From Aequorivita marisscotiae (GTDB lineage: Bacteria; Bacteroidota; Bacteroidia; Flavobacteriales; Flavobacteriaceae), in assembly GCF_029814825.1 (NCBI RefSeq), contig NZ_CP122379.1:682001-746000 (forward strand): 64,000 nt of DNA, read 5' to 3'. Position 1 is the stretch's first letter. Each line of letters starts with the position of its first letter. A program made the translations under genes and the position numbers. Below are positions 1-6,427 of this stretch, piece after piece. Below the pieces are notes generated by a model, which did not search any database, was not told where the DNA came from, and saw nothing but the letters and a program-made list of their open reading frames with translations.

Positions 1-2
1 AC

Positions 3-518
3 AGCCGTAGTAAAAGAGATGGTAGATACCTAGAAAAAATAGGTTCTTACAATCCTACAACAAACCCTGCACAGATTGATCTTGATGTGGACTTAGCTGT
101 AAAGTGGCTTCAAAATGGAGCACAACCTACAGATACCGCCCGCGCCATTCTTTCTTACAAAGGTGCTTTAATGAAAAATCACCTTGCTGGTGGTGTTCGT
201 AAAGGTGCTTTAACAGAAGAACAAGCTGAAGCAAAATTTAATGAGTGGTCAGAAACTAAGAGAGATTCTATCGATCACAAAAAAGCAACACTTTCAGAAA
301 GCAAAGACAAAGCGAAAGCTGAAGCACTTGCTGCTGAAAAAGCTGTAAATGAAAAGCGTGCTGCTGAAACTGCCGCCGCTGAAGCTCCAGCAGAAGAGGA
401 AACTACTGAAGAAACAGTTGAAGCATCTGCTGAAACTGCAACTGAAGAAGCTCCAGCTGCAAAATCTGCAATTGAAGAAGCTGCAGAGGAAGCAAAAGAG
501 GACAAGAAAGAAGCTTAA
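3..518 (+). CDS. rpsP: 30S ribosomal protein S16 (5' end outside window)
   Basis: S16 is a primary-binding protein of the small ribosomal subunit. The reading frame is open from base 3; the first residues are the S16 core (SRSKRDGRYLEKIGSYNP, then the DLAVKWLQNGAQPTD segment). The initiation codon and about 15 residues lie upstream of the window, so the GTG at 87 is an internal valine and not a start. After the ~75-residue core there is a long Ala/Glu/Lys-rich, probably disordered tail, which is usual for S16 in Bacteroidetes. rimM follows 11 bases downstream, and the pairing with a 30S maturation factor is classical. High confidence. Confidence 0.96.
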   Translation, partial: SRSKRDGRYLEKIGSYNPTTNPAQIDLDVDLAVKWLQNGAQPTDTARAILSYKGALMKNHLAGGVRKGALTEEQAEAKFNEWSETKRDSIDHKKATLSESKDKAKAEALAAEKAVNEKRAAETAAAEAPAEEETTEETVEASAETATEEAPAAKSAIEEAAEEAKEDKKEA

Positions 519-529
519 ATCTAAAGGCG

Positions 530-1054
530 ATGCAAAAGGAGAATTGCTTCTACTTGGGCAAAATCGTTAGAAAATATAGTTTTAAGGGAGAGCTGCTCAT
601 TAAACTTGATACAGACGAACCCGAACTCTTTACTGAAATGGAATCGGTTTTTGTGGAACAACGCAAAAACCTGATTCCATTTTTTATTGAAGAAAGTTCA
701 TTGCATAAAAGTGAGCTGCTACGCGTGCGTTTTGAAGATGTGCAAAATGAAGCCGAAGCCGATGCACTTATTGGCGCACATTTATATCTCCCTTTGGAGT
801 TTCTTCCAAAACTTTCTGGCAACAAATTTTACTATCACGAAATAATTGGTTTTACCGCCGAAGACGAATCTTTCGGAAAAATTGGTGAAATCACCGGCGT
901 TAACGATACCACTTCGCAAGCTTTGTTTGAAATAGATCGCGACGGAAAGCAAATTTTGATTCCGATGATAGATCATTTCATCAAAAAAGTAGATCGGGAA
1001 AACAAAACTATTCTTTTGGATGTACCGGAGGGGTTGATTGAAATGTACATTTGA
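530..1054 (+). CDS. rimM: ribosome maturation factor RimM
   Basis: RimM assists late 30S assembly around the head domain and binds S19. The 174-residue product has the usual two domains: an N-terminal RimM beta-barrel (FYLGKIVRKYSFKGELLIKL, a variant of the usual LGKI..xhGxxGEV) and a C-terminal PRC-barrel (FYYHEIIGF ... ILIPMIDHFIKKVD ... LLDVPEGLIEMY). Length is normal for the family. It starts 11 bases after rpsP, so the two are very probably co-transcribed. No defect is seen. Confidence 0.96.
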   Translation: MQKENCFYLGKIVRKYSFKGELLIKLDTDEPELFTEMESVFVEQRKNLIPFFIEESSLHKSELLRVRFEDVQNEAEADALIGAHLYLPLEFLPKLSGNKFYYHEIIGFTAEDESFGKIGEITGVNDTTSQALFEIDRDGKQILIPMIDHFIKKVDRENKTILLDVPEGLIEMYI

Positions 1055-1059
1055 GAATG

Positions 1060-1180
1060 AAATCCCAAATTGCAAGCACCAAATTCCAAATAACTTCGAA
1101 ATTACAAATTCCAAAATCTTCAATCAGCAATCAACAATCGTTAATCGTTAATCGTTAATCGTTAATCGTTAATCTGAAAA
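1060..1180. repeat. low-complexity spacer with heptamer tandem repeat
   Basis: The rimM-trmN6 gap contains short A/T-rich near-repeats (AAATTCCAAA occurs more than once). It then has about five tandem copies of the 7-bp unit TTAATCG at roughly 1138-1174, ending just before the trmN6 start. Similar AATC/GATT heptamer runs occur at 48850-48930 and 59842-59875, and another heptamer run occurs inside leuS at 30903-30929. It is non-coding, with unknown function. Confidence 0.8.
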
Positions 1181-1185
1181 TCATT

Positions 1186-1923
1186 TTGAAACCTTTTCAA
1201 TTTAAACAATTTACCGTGGCACAAGACCGTTGTGCGATGAAAATTGGTACAGACGGGGTGCTTCTCGGAGCATGGGTTTCAATTGAAAAAAACCCATTTT
1301 CAATTTTAGATATTGGCGCAGGCACCGGAATTATTGCACTTCAACTTGCACAACGTTCCAACGCCGAAATGATAGACGCCATTGAGGTTGAAGAAAACGC
1401 TTTTGAACAGTGCGTAGATAATTTTGAAAACTCACCGTGGGGCGATAGATTGTTTTGCTATCATGCATCTTTGGCAGAACTAGCTGAGGAAATAGAAGAT
1501 AAATACGACCTCATAATTTCCAACCCGCCATTTTATTCTCCCCCTCTGCCTTCGGCATCTCCCCCGAAAGGAGAGAAAATAATTTCTACTTCTCGAGAAT
1601 TGGCTCGGTTTAACGATGCGCTTCCTTTTGATGAATTGATTGAAAGTGCTTCTCTTTTACTTTCGGATGAAGGTGTTTTCGCAGTAATTATTCCGCGGAA
1701 AGAAGAAGAGCGTTTTATAAAAATTGCTTCGGAAGTAAATCTGTTTCCGAATAGAATTTGCAGAGTTCGCGGCAATGAAACTTCCGAAGAAAAAAGAAGT
1801 ATGTTGGAGTTTTCTTTCGAAAAAATTTCTCCTAAAATAGAAAATCTTATCATTGAAACTTCACGCCACAATTACACTGAAGAGTACAAAAAACTAGTGG
1901 GGGATTTTTACTTGAAGATGTGA
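1186..1923 (+). CDS. trmN6: tRNA1(Val) A37 N6-methyltransferase TrmN6
   Basis: This is a SAM-dependent Rossmann methyltransferase that modifies adenine 37 of tRNA1(Val). Motif I is LDIGAGTGIIALQL (about residues 41-54), and the catalytic N6-adenine motif is NPPF (about 114-117). The start is TTG at 1186: the conserved N-terminus KPFQFKQFTVAQDRCAMKIGTDG begins directly after it, while the next ATG lies inside this block. After NPPFYS there is a Pro/Ser/Lys stretch encoded by a C-tract/G-tract palindrome (1537-1577) that looks like an in-frame insertion. The 3' end of the gene is duplicated at 6123-6377. Product length is 245 residues, slightly above the usual. Confidence 0.92.
   Translation: MKPFQFKQFTVAQDRCAMKIGTDGVLLGAWVSIEKNPFSILDIGAGTGIIALQLAQRSNAEMIDAIEVEENAFEQCVDNFENSPWGDRLFCYHASLAELAEEIEDKYDLIISNPPFYSPPLPSASPPKGEKIISTSRELARFNDALPFDELIESASLLLSDEGVFAVIIPRKEEERFIKIASEVNLFPNRICRVRGNETSEEKRSMLEFSFEKISPKIENLIIETSRHNYTEEYKKLVGDFYLKM
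1537..1577. repeat. in-frame G/C-tract palindrome inside trmN6
   Basis: The stretch contains CTCCCCCTCTGCCTTCGGC followed by CATCTCCCCCGAAAGGAGAG. It is composed of C-tracts, a TTCG-type turn and a complementary CTCCCCCGAAAGGAG arm. It encodes about 13 residues (SPPLPSASPPKGE) between the catalytic NPPF and the following STSRELARF segment, where relatives normally have a short loop. Read on the opposite strand it resembles the elements in leuS at 30101-30141, 30377-30410 and 31643-31665. Confidence 0.65.
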
Positions 1924-1929
1924 TATTTT

Positions 1930-3067
1930 TCAATCATATTCATTGATGCCATAAAGCAACTGTTTCATTTTACTCCCATTGATCTCCACGGGCTTATAAG
2001 CGGTATTGAATTTTTCAATGGTAACCGAAATGCCTTCCTTTAAACGTGAATATTCCACAGGGGTTTTTGAGGCACATTGTTTCTCATTTTCATAACTGGA
2101 AAGCATAATCTGGAATTTTTCATAAAAGTTTACTCCCTCGTTTATAAAATTGTTGTATTCGGTGATAAACTGGAGCAGGCGGTCTACGGGAAATTCCAGA
2201 TTTATCTGCAGGTTTCTTGCGGCATTCTTCCAAGGTTTTGTCCAAAGTGGCTAAATAAGTGTCAAGGTTTTTCCGTACCGCATCCCAATCATCACTTTTT
2301 CTGCAATCCTCAAGGCTCGTGGAATACTCCAATGGTTTTGTATATTCTTTAAAAAGTTCTTTGATGGCTTCGGAAATGTTCTCGTTTTTCTTTTGCAAAA
2401 AAGCGGTCTCGAAATAGATGGTGTTTAGGTCGTTGTGCATTCGCAATGTAAAATCGAGGATGCATTCCACTTCCTTCAAGCTGCTATCTTTTTCGGCTTT
2501 GGAAGTATTTGTGTTCGTGAACATGGAAACAAAGGAATATACGACAGAAGTGTATATATTGCTGTTTAACAAACTGGGCAAGTCAAAACCTGTTCGCTTA
2601 TCCTGTGTGGTTTTCAGTTTGTCCTTCATTTCAACAAACTCGGGATAGTTGTTTGGGTTGCTGATGTTGTTCACATCCCTGAGCGTGGAAACGGCAGCAA
2701 AATGGTGGTCCAAGGAAAGCGTTTTTTCATAAAGCAGTTTTATAATCTGCAATCCCTTGATGTATCTAATTTTACTGATGTCCCGAAGTTCACTGTTTTT
2801 CAAAAATTCCAATTCTGTACTGAAAGCATCTTTTTGAATTAACAAATCCACTTTTTCGTCTGTGGTCTTGGCATTTTGCAGCAAACTATTTGCCTGTTGC
2901 AAATGAAGAAAAATCAGTTCCCTTTTTATGGCATACTCCCGCTGCACTGCCCTAATCTCAAAAAGCATTTCATCCACAATATTATTGGGATCTTCTTCTG
3001 GATTTATAGTGCAAAAGCCTTTATAAAAGCAGAGAAAGAATAGCATAAAGACCAATGCGCGTTTCAT
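1930..3067 (-). pseudogene. secreted protein of unknown function, frameshifted
   Basis: The N-terminal open frame (2120-3067) begins with a signal peptide (KRALVFMLFFLCFYKGFC) and is helical, Lys/Glu/Leu-rich. At about 2210-2222 the frame goes wrong. From there the 3067 frame runs on into PADKSGISRRPPAPV and stops at 2120. Shifting by one base instead gives RNLQINLEFPVDRLLQFITE, then 76 further codons without a stop, ending at 1930 (LLYGINEYD). The composition of the shifted part matches the upstream part, so an intact gene would encode about 378 residues. Either a one-base indel inactivated it or there is a sequencing error. It is the last gene of a leftward group with 3072-3524. No family recognised. 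Confidence 0.75.
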
Positions 3068-3071
3068 GGGT

Positions 3072-3524
3072 TTAGGGTTTACCGACCTCTGCGAGGGTCA
3101 GGGTTATTTTTACGACATTTTCTTCTATTTGCATAGGATAGCTGCCTTTTTTTAGCAACTTGTATTTTGGGACGAGCCCTAAAGCCTGCACTACCTCGCT
3201 ATCGAAGATTAAATCATCTGTCTGCGTAAATGATGTAGGGAGATTGGCCTGAAATGCAGAAAAGGGTTGTCCTGCAATACTGGTCTGTTCAGCTCCGGAC
3301 AATGAAGAGCGATTTATTGCCAAAACAAAGACATTTTCACCTGTCTTTTGAATAGAGATGTTATTGTTTGGGCTGCTCATTTTATTTGCGCTGCAAAGGC
3401 CAAGGCCACCGCTGCAATCCCTTCCGCGGATGTCAAAGCCAATTGGGGCTGCGGATTGTGCGTAGGTCGCGAATGTTGCATATAGCAGCAAGATAACCAA
3501 TGTTAAGTATAGTCTTGATTTCAT
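3072..3524 (-). CDS. secreted protein of unknown function
   Basis: The 150-residue product has a clear Sec signal peptide (KSRLYLTLVILLLYATFATYAQ, cut near residue 22). A Gly/Cys-containing segment (RGRDCSGGLGLCSANK) holds the only two mature cysteines, which could form a disulfide. The rest looks like a beta-rich domain. It ends 4 bases before the frameshifted gene 1930-3067, so the two probably share a message. I do not recognise the family. It lies within the island between the two trmN6 copies. Confidence 0.75.
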   Translation of the reverse strand: MKSRLYLTLVILLLYATFATYAQSAAPIGFDIRGRDCSGGLGLCSANKMSSPNNNISIQKTGENVFVLAINRSSLSGAEQTSIAGQPFSAFQANLPTSFTQTDDLIFDSEVVQALGLVPKYKLLKKGSYPMQIEENVVKITLTLAEVGKP

Positions 3525-3569
3525 TTTTTTTTTTGTTTTTTAAGCGAATAATTTTTTGGTCAAATAGTT

Positions 3570-4139
3570 TTACATTTCTCTCTTCAACATTTTATTGACC
3601 GGGGGCTGGATTATCCATATTCCTATGGGGTAAAACCACAATAGCAAAAGTTCCAAAATGAATTCGGACAAAGAGGCAGTTTTTCCCAATTGGGCTGTCT
3701 TAAAAATCTTTGCGATCCTATAAAGACAATAGAGATATAACACCACAAATACAAAACCCAGCATTGTTATAATTATTATTATCTTAAAATAGTTTTGCAT
3801 ATTCCCCTCCAACGCCCAAGTATCAATGTTCAAATAAAGCAACAGATTCACCGCTACATACAACAGAAAAGCGAGTAACAGCAGAAATTTAAGTCTGGTT
3901 TTTCTGTGTACATTGGGATTTTTCTTGGTGAAAAAGCTTGCAAGGGACCAAAGCCAATAAAAATAAATACCCATTGAAATTAAAAAGCCCAACAGGAATA
4001 ATTTATAGAAAAGGAGTGCTTCCGAAGTGCCGCCTCCGACTATTATCATGTACCCAATCATACCCGCCAACAAAGCAAGGGGCAGGCAATAAATTAAAAG
4101 GAACAGTTGCCAATGTTTTAAGGATAGAAAAACTTTCAT
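3570..4139 (-). CDS. integral membrane protein of unknown function
   Basis: From ATG 4139 the product is 189 residues with about five hydrophobic segments (LFLLIYCLPLALLAGMIGYM, a FYKLFLLGFLISMGIYFYWL segment, LKFLLLLAFLLYVAVNLLLY, IIIIITMLGFVFVVLYLYC, and a C-terminal amphipathic ELLLLWFYPIGIWII). The frame is open up to 4169, but only through a TTG directly after the tlpA-like stop, so the ATG is preferred. It resembles small uncharacterised Bacteroidetes membrane proteins with a WIIQP-type C-terminus. It follows the thioredoxin-like gene by 30 bases, probably in one operon. Function unknown. Confidence 0.75.
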   Translation of the reverse strand: MKVFLSLKHWQLFLLIYCLPLALLAGMIGYMIIVGGGTSEALLFYKLFLLGFLISMGIYFYWLWSLASFFTKKNPNVHRKTRLKFLLLLAFLLYVAVNLLLYLNIDTWALEGNMQNYFKIIIIITMLGFVFVVLYLYCLYRIAKIFKTAQLGKTASLSEFILELLLLWFYPIGIWIIQPPVNKMLKREM

Positions 4140-4169
4140 AACGTATGGGTTAAAAGTTAATTGAAACAA

Positions 4170-4667
4170 TTACTGCTTATTAAGCATTTTAATAGCCTTA
4201 TTTAATTCGGTTTTAGTTACTGAACCGCTTTTGGACCAGACAACCTCTTGATTTTGGTTTAACAATACCGTTGTTGGCAGCACATTGATAATTTCGTCAT
4301 TGCTAACTCTATACTGCGCAATCATAAAGGAGTATTCATTTTCTTTAACAAACTTTCTAATAATATCCATTTTTTGATTTGACAGTGCAATTACTTTTAT
4401 TTTTTCTTCATTTTCTATTTCATGAAAAAAGGGCATTTCGCTTATACAAGGTGCACACCAAGTGGCCCAGAAATTGATCAGCAAACCGTTTTCATTAATA
4501 GTATTTAATCTTAAAGATGTTCCATCTGTTCCTATAATTTCCAGAGAATTGATGTCCATTACTATAGGTCTCTCGATCTTTTTATTATAAAATAGTATAA
4601 AAGTACCTACTATTATAGGAGTCAAAAATCCTAATAACACCCCCCATATGAAATTTATATTTTTCAT
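4170..4667 (-). CDS. membrane-anchored TlpA-like thioredoxin-fold protein
   Basis: This is a probable periplasmic thiol-disulfide oxidoreductase of 165 residues. It has an uncleaved N-terminal membrane anchor (WGVLLGFLTPIIVGTFILF, residues 9-27), then a TlpA/ResA-like thioredoxin fold. The active site is WATWCAPC (residues 67-74), and the cis-proline loop is VLPTTVLL. The domain is compact, lacking a large N-terminal extension. It starts 2 bases after a 33-codon ORF (4670-4771), so the two are likely translationally coupled, with 3570-4139 downstream. Redox role is family-based; substrate unknown. The secreted Cys-containing proteins of the same island are possible clients (inference). Confidence 0.9.
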   Translation of the reverse strand: MKNINFIWGVLLGFLTPIIVGTFILFYNKKIERPIVMDINSLEIIGTDGTSLRLNTINENGLLINFWATWCAPCISEMPFFHEIENEEKIKVIALSNQKMDIIRKFVKENEYSFMIAQYRVSNDEIINVLPTTVLLNQNQEVVWSKSGSVTKTELNKAIKMLNKQ

Positions 4668-4669
4668 TT

Positions 4670-4771
4670 CTAACTTATTTTAAAATTTCCCAATGTCAAA
4701 GCAATAACTGCAATGAGTATTATAGAAATAATTAGCCCTATAACGTATCCTTTTAAAAATTTTGATCGCAT
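4670..4771 (-). CDS. 33-residue single-pass membrane peptide
   Basis: This is a small open frame with ATG at 4771 and TAG at 4670-4672. It encodes MRSKFLKGYV, then a hydrophobic stretch (IGLIISIILIAVIALTLG), then NFKIS. The positive-inside Arg/Lys N-terminus plus one membrane span of about 19 residues is a typical small membrane protein. The stop lies 2 bases from the tlpA-like ATG, arguing for a real, co-translated gene. It is too short for most gene finders. Confidence 0.55.
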   Translation of the reverse strand: MRSKFLKGYVIGLIISIILIAVIALTLGNFKIS

Positions 4772-4787
4772 AATTCTATTTGGATTA

Positions 4788-4828
4788 TAAAGCACCCTTC
4801 AAACAAAATTGTTTGAAGGGTGCTTTTA
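4788..4828. terminator. bidirectional rho-independent terminator
   Basis: A 15-bp perfect stem (AAGCACCCTTCAAAC, loop AAAATT, GTTTGAAGGGTGCTT) is flanked by A and T runs. It closes the leftward gene 4836-5234. Confidence 0.9.
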
Positions 4829-4835
4829 TTCGTAA

Positions 4836-5234
4836 TTATTTCTTTTTCAGTAGAACTTTCAAATCGCCGTTGCGAATCACATACTCACCTGGAACAGTCT
4901 CATAGCCATTCGGCATATCATACTTACCACCAGTAACTTTAACTCCTGTCAATTGATTATTGAATCCATGAATAACCAAATAAGCGTTTGCACCTTGAGT
5001 AACAATATCCCCAGTAGTATTTTTATTTGCTTCAAGCAATGGTTTCCAACCACCGTTTCCTCCCTCATCTTCCCAAGAATAACAATAAGTTACTTCTACT
5101 AAAATCAAATCTATTGTAACACAGATTTCATGTCCAGCATCATATTTTATAGTTTTGTCCTTTTTATTAATCGCTCCATAGTTAACTCCACTTATTAATA
5201 CTATGGCCATCAAGGATAGAATTAAATTTTTCAT
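4836..5234 (-). CDS. small secreted protein of unknown function
   Basis: The 132-residue product has a signal peptide (KNLILSLMAIVLISGVNYGA, cut near residue 21) and a mature part with two cysteines (HEICVTI and VTYCYSW). A Gly-rich stretch (EDEGGNGGW) and a C-terminal beta-rich region (YVIRNGDLKVLLKKK) follow. It is a monocistronic unit between a strong terminator and a long upstream gap. I do not recognise a family. The absence of a lipobox argues for a soluble periplasmic or exported product. Confidence 0.7.
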   Translation of the reverse strand: MKNLILSLMAIVLISGVNYGAINKKDKTIKYDAGHEICVTIDLILVEVTYCYSWEDEGGNGGWKPLLEANKNTTGDIVTQGANAYLVIHGFNNQLTGVKVTGGKYDMPNGYETVPGEYVIRNGDLKVLLKKK

Positions 5235-5307
5235 AATTACATAATTTAAAAATTAAAACACCTACTCTGTACGCTTTTCGGCTTCAGCGTTTTTTGGGCA
5301 AAAACCA

Positions 5308-5338
5308 TTTGTGTTTTAATGATAAATATGTAACTTTG
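5308..5338 (+). promoter_or_regulatory. Bacteroidetes sigma-A-type promoter for candidate sRNA
   Basis: TTTG (5308-5311), 19 bases, then TAACTTTG (5331-5338) match the Bacteroidetes -33/-7 consensus exactly. No reading frame of useful length follows; a hairpin plus T-run follows about 60 bases downstream of the expected start. Confidence 0.7.
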
Positions 5339-5343
5339 GGTTT

Positions 5344-5435
5344 CGTGAAGGTTTCGTTACACTTCCAATCTTTAAAACATTGGTTTTTGCGGGACTGTGA
5401 GAGCTCTTACCTTGTAAGGGCTTTCTCTTTTTTTA
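5344..5435 (+). ncRNA. candidate small RNA (~90 nt) in the island
   Basis: The stretch lies between a perfect promoter (5308-5338) and a rho-independent terminator (5399-5434), with no start codon followed by an open frame. Within it, CCAAT...ATTGG (around 5364-5382) can form a small hairpin. It is the only apparent product of the 5235-5697 gap on the plus strand other than the XRE promoter. It could instead be an attenuated leader, but the next gene has its own promoter. No known family recognised. Confidence 0.4.
5399..5434 (+). terminator. rho-independent terminator of candidate sRNA
   Basis: The arms GAGAGCTCTTAC and GTAAGGGCTTTCTC pair with a 2-base bulge and one G-T wobble, followed by seven T. 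Confidence 0.7.
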
Positions 5436-5635
5436 GTATTTATTCTATGATAGGTAACTTAATTTAGATGATTGTTGATTTTTTATTGATATACATTAAA
5501 AACTTAAGATAAAGTTAACGCATTGTCACTAAAATACCAAGCGGTAGTTCTCCCTTTTTACCCCCCCATTTTTCTGATAATCAATATCATACAAATTATT
5601 CGCATAATCCATAATAAATGAATAATAAATTATAC

Positions 5636-5666
5636 TTGATTTTTAGGTCTTTATTAAATACATTTG
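5636..5666 (+). promoter_or_regulatory. promoter of the XRE regulator gene
   Basis: TTG (5636-5638), 20 bases, then TACATTTG (5659-5666). The expected start near 5672 leaves a leader of about 26 bases before the ATG at 5698. The remainder of the 5435-5635 gap is A/T-rich with no other feature seen. Confidence 0.75.
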
Positions 5667-5697
5667 AGAATGCTCCCCTGCCCTAAATCAAGAAATT

Positions 5698-6087
5698 ATG
5701 CACAAAAAACTACGAAAACTGCGGGAGGACAGAAGAATGTCCCGAGAAGCTATGGGAGCTTTGCTGGGTATTTCCCAACCTCAGTACCAACGCAAGGAAA
5801 CAGGCTTTGCACCATTCACGGAAGCAGAGTGTGAAATAATAGCAGCTCATTTTAATGTTCCCATTGAAGAGATTTTGGAAACAAGTAGCACCACAAAGCA
5901 CAACCACCATCTTCAGGACGATATGGCCCAGGTTATTTATTTTATTTCCGATAGGCTAATTGAGGAGATAAAAGAAATGAACGGTTTTCTGAAAAAAGAG
6001 TTGTTGGAGAAGAAAGAAGAAAATCTAAAACTCAAGGAACAGGTTGAAGTGCTCCAACGCAAACTGAAAAGTAAAAATGATAAGTAA
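5698..6087 (+). CDS. XRE-family HTH regulator with coiled-coil tail
   Basis: The 129-residue product has a Cro/C1-type helix-turn-helix in residues 3-60 (LRKLREDRRMSREAMGALLG, then ISQPQYQRKETG), related to HTH_3. The C-terminal 45 residues are charged heptads (FLKKELLEKKEENLKLKEQV) predicted to be a coiled coil, suggesting dimerisation. It has its own promoter and stands alone at the right edge of the island, 35 bases before the trmN6 remnant. A regulatory role over the island genes or the putative sRNA is a plausible inference only. Confidence 0.85.
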   Translation: MHKKLRKLREDRRMSREAMGALLGISQPQYQRKETGFAPFTEAECEIIAAHFNVPIEEILETSSTTKHNHHLQDDMAQVIYFISDRLIEEIKEMNGFLKKELLEKKEENLKLKEQVEVLQRKLKSKNDK

Positions 6088-6122
6088 CAGTCTTTCTCAT
6101 CTCTAAATTTCTCCAATAAGGC

Positions 6123-6377
6123 CTAATTCCACGGAAAGAAGAAGAAAATTTTATAAAAATGGCTTCGGAAGTAAACCTTTTTCCAAATAGGATTTGCAGG
6201 GTTCGGGGCACTGAAACTTCCCGCCACGGCGGGCAGGCCGAAGAAAAAAGAAGTATGGTGGAGTTTTCTTTCGAAAAAATTTCTCCAAAAATAGAAAATC
6301 TTACCGTTGAAACTTCACGCCATAAGTATACGGAGGAATACAAAAATCTTGTACGGGAATTTTACCTGAAAATGTAG
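6123..6377 (+). pseudogene. duplicated 3' fragment of trmN6
   Basis: This frame reads IPRKEEENFIKMASEVNLF ... FYLKM and matches the last ~80 codons of trmN6 (1684-1923). Runs of 28 and 18 identical bases are visible (TGGAGTTTTCTTTCGAAAAA continuing to TTTCTCC; GAAGAAAAAAGAAGTATG). There is no start, no methyltransferase core and no catalytic NPPF, so it cannot be functional. An 18-bp palindrome-containing insertion (6222-6239) is the only length difference. Together with trmN6 it brackets 1930-6122 as a direct repeat, as left by island integration or a duplication. Confidence 0.88.
6222..6239. repeat. 18-bp palindromic insertion in the trmN6 remnant
   Basis: Relative to the intact gene (CTTCC directly joined to GAAGAA at 1781-1791), 18 extra bases (CGCCACGGCGGGCAGGCC) are present. 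With the preceding CC they form CCCGCC-AC-GGCGGG. The frame is preserved and six residues (RHGGQA) are added. A related palindrome, ATTCCCGC-CTGT-GCGGGAAT, lies at 45615-45634. Confidence 0.85.
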
Positions 6378-6427
6378 GTCTATATGGTTGTGATTTCTAC
6401 ATTTGTATTCCTTTAAATTACTTATAC

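Noticed and set aside
275..505. Minus-strand Ser/Ala-rich ORF
   Set aside because: Shadow of the Ala/Glu repeats in the rpsP tail.
1138..1174. CRISPR-like repeats
   Set aside because: Units are 7 bp, directly adjacent, with no spacers and no cas genes.
2077..2352. Plus-strand 91-codon ORF
   Set aside because: Antisense to the frameshifted secreted gene, whose restored frame explains the DNA; no recognisable protein features.
5274..5296. Second terminator (ACGC...GCGTTTTTT)
   Set aside because: Stem of only about 5 bp and no gene ending there; kept out as too weak.
6032..6343. Minus-strand ORF over the trmN6 remnant
   Set aside because: Antisense of duplicated trmN6 sequence; the same antisense frame appears over the true trmN6.
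1924..6427. Integrase or transposase for the island
   Set aside because: No tyrosine or serine recombinase or DDE motif found in any frame of the interval.
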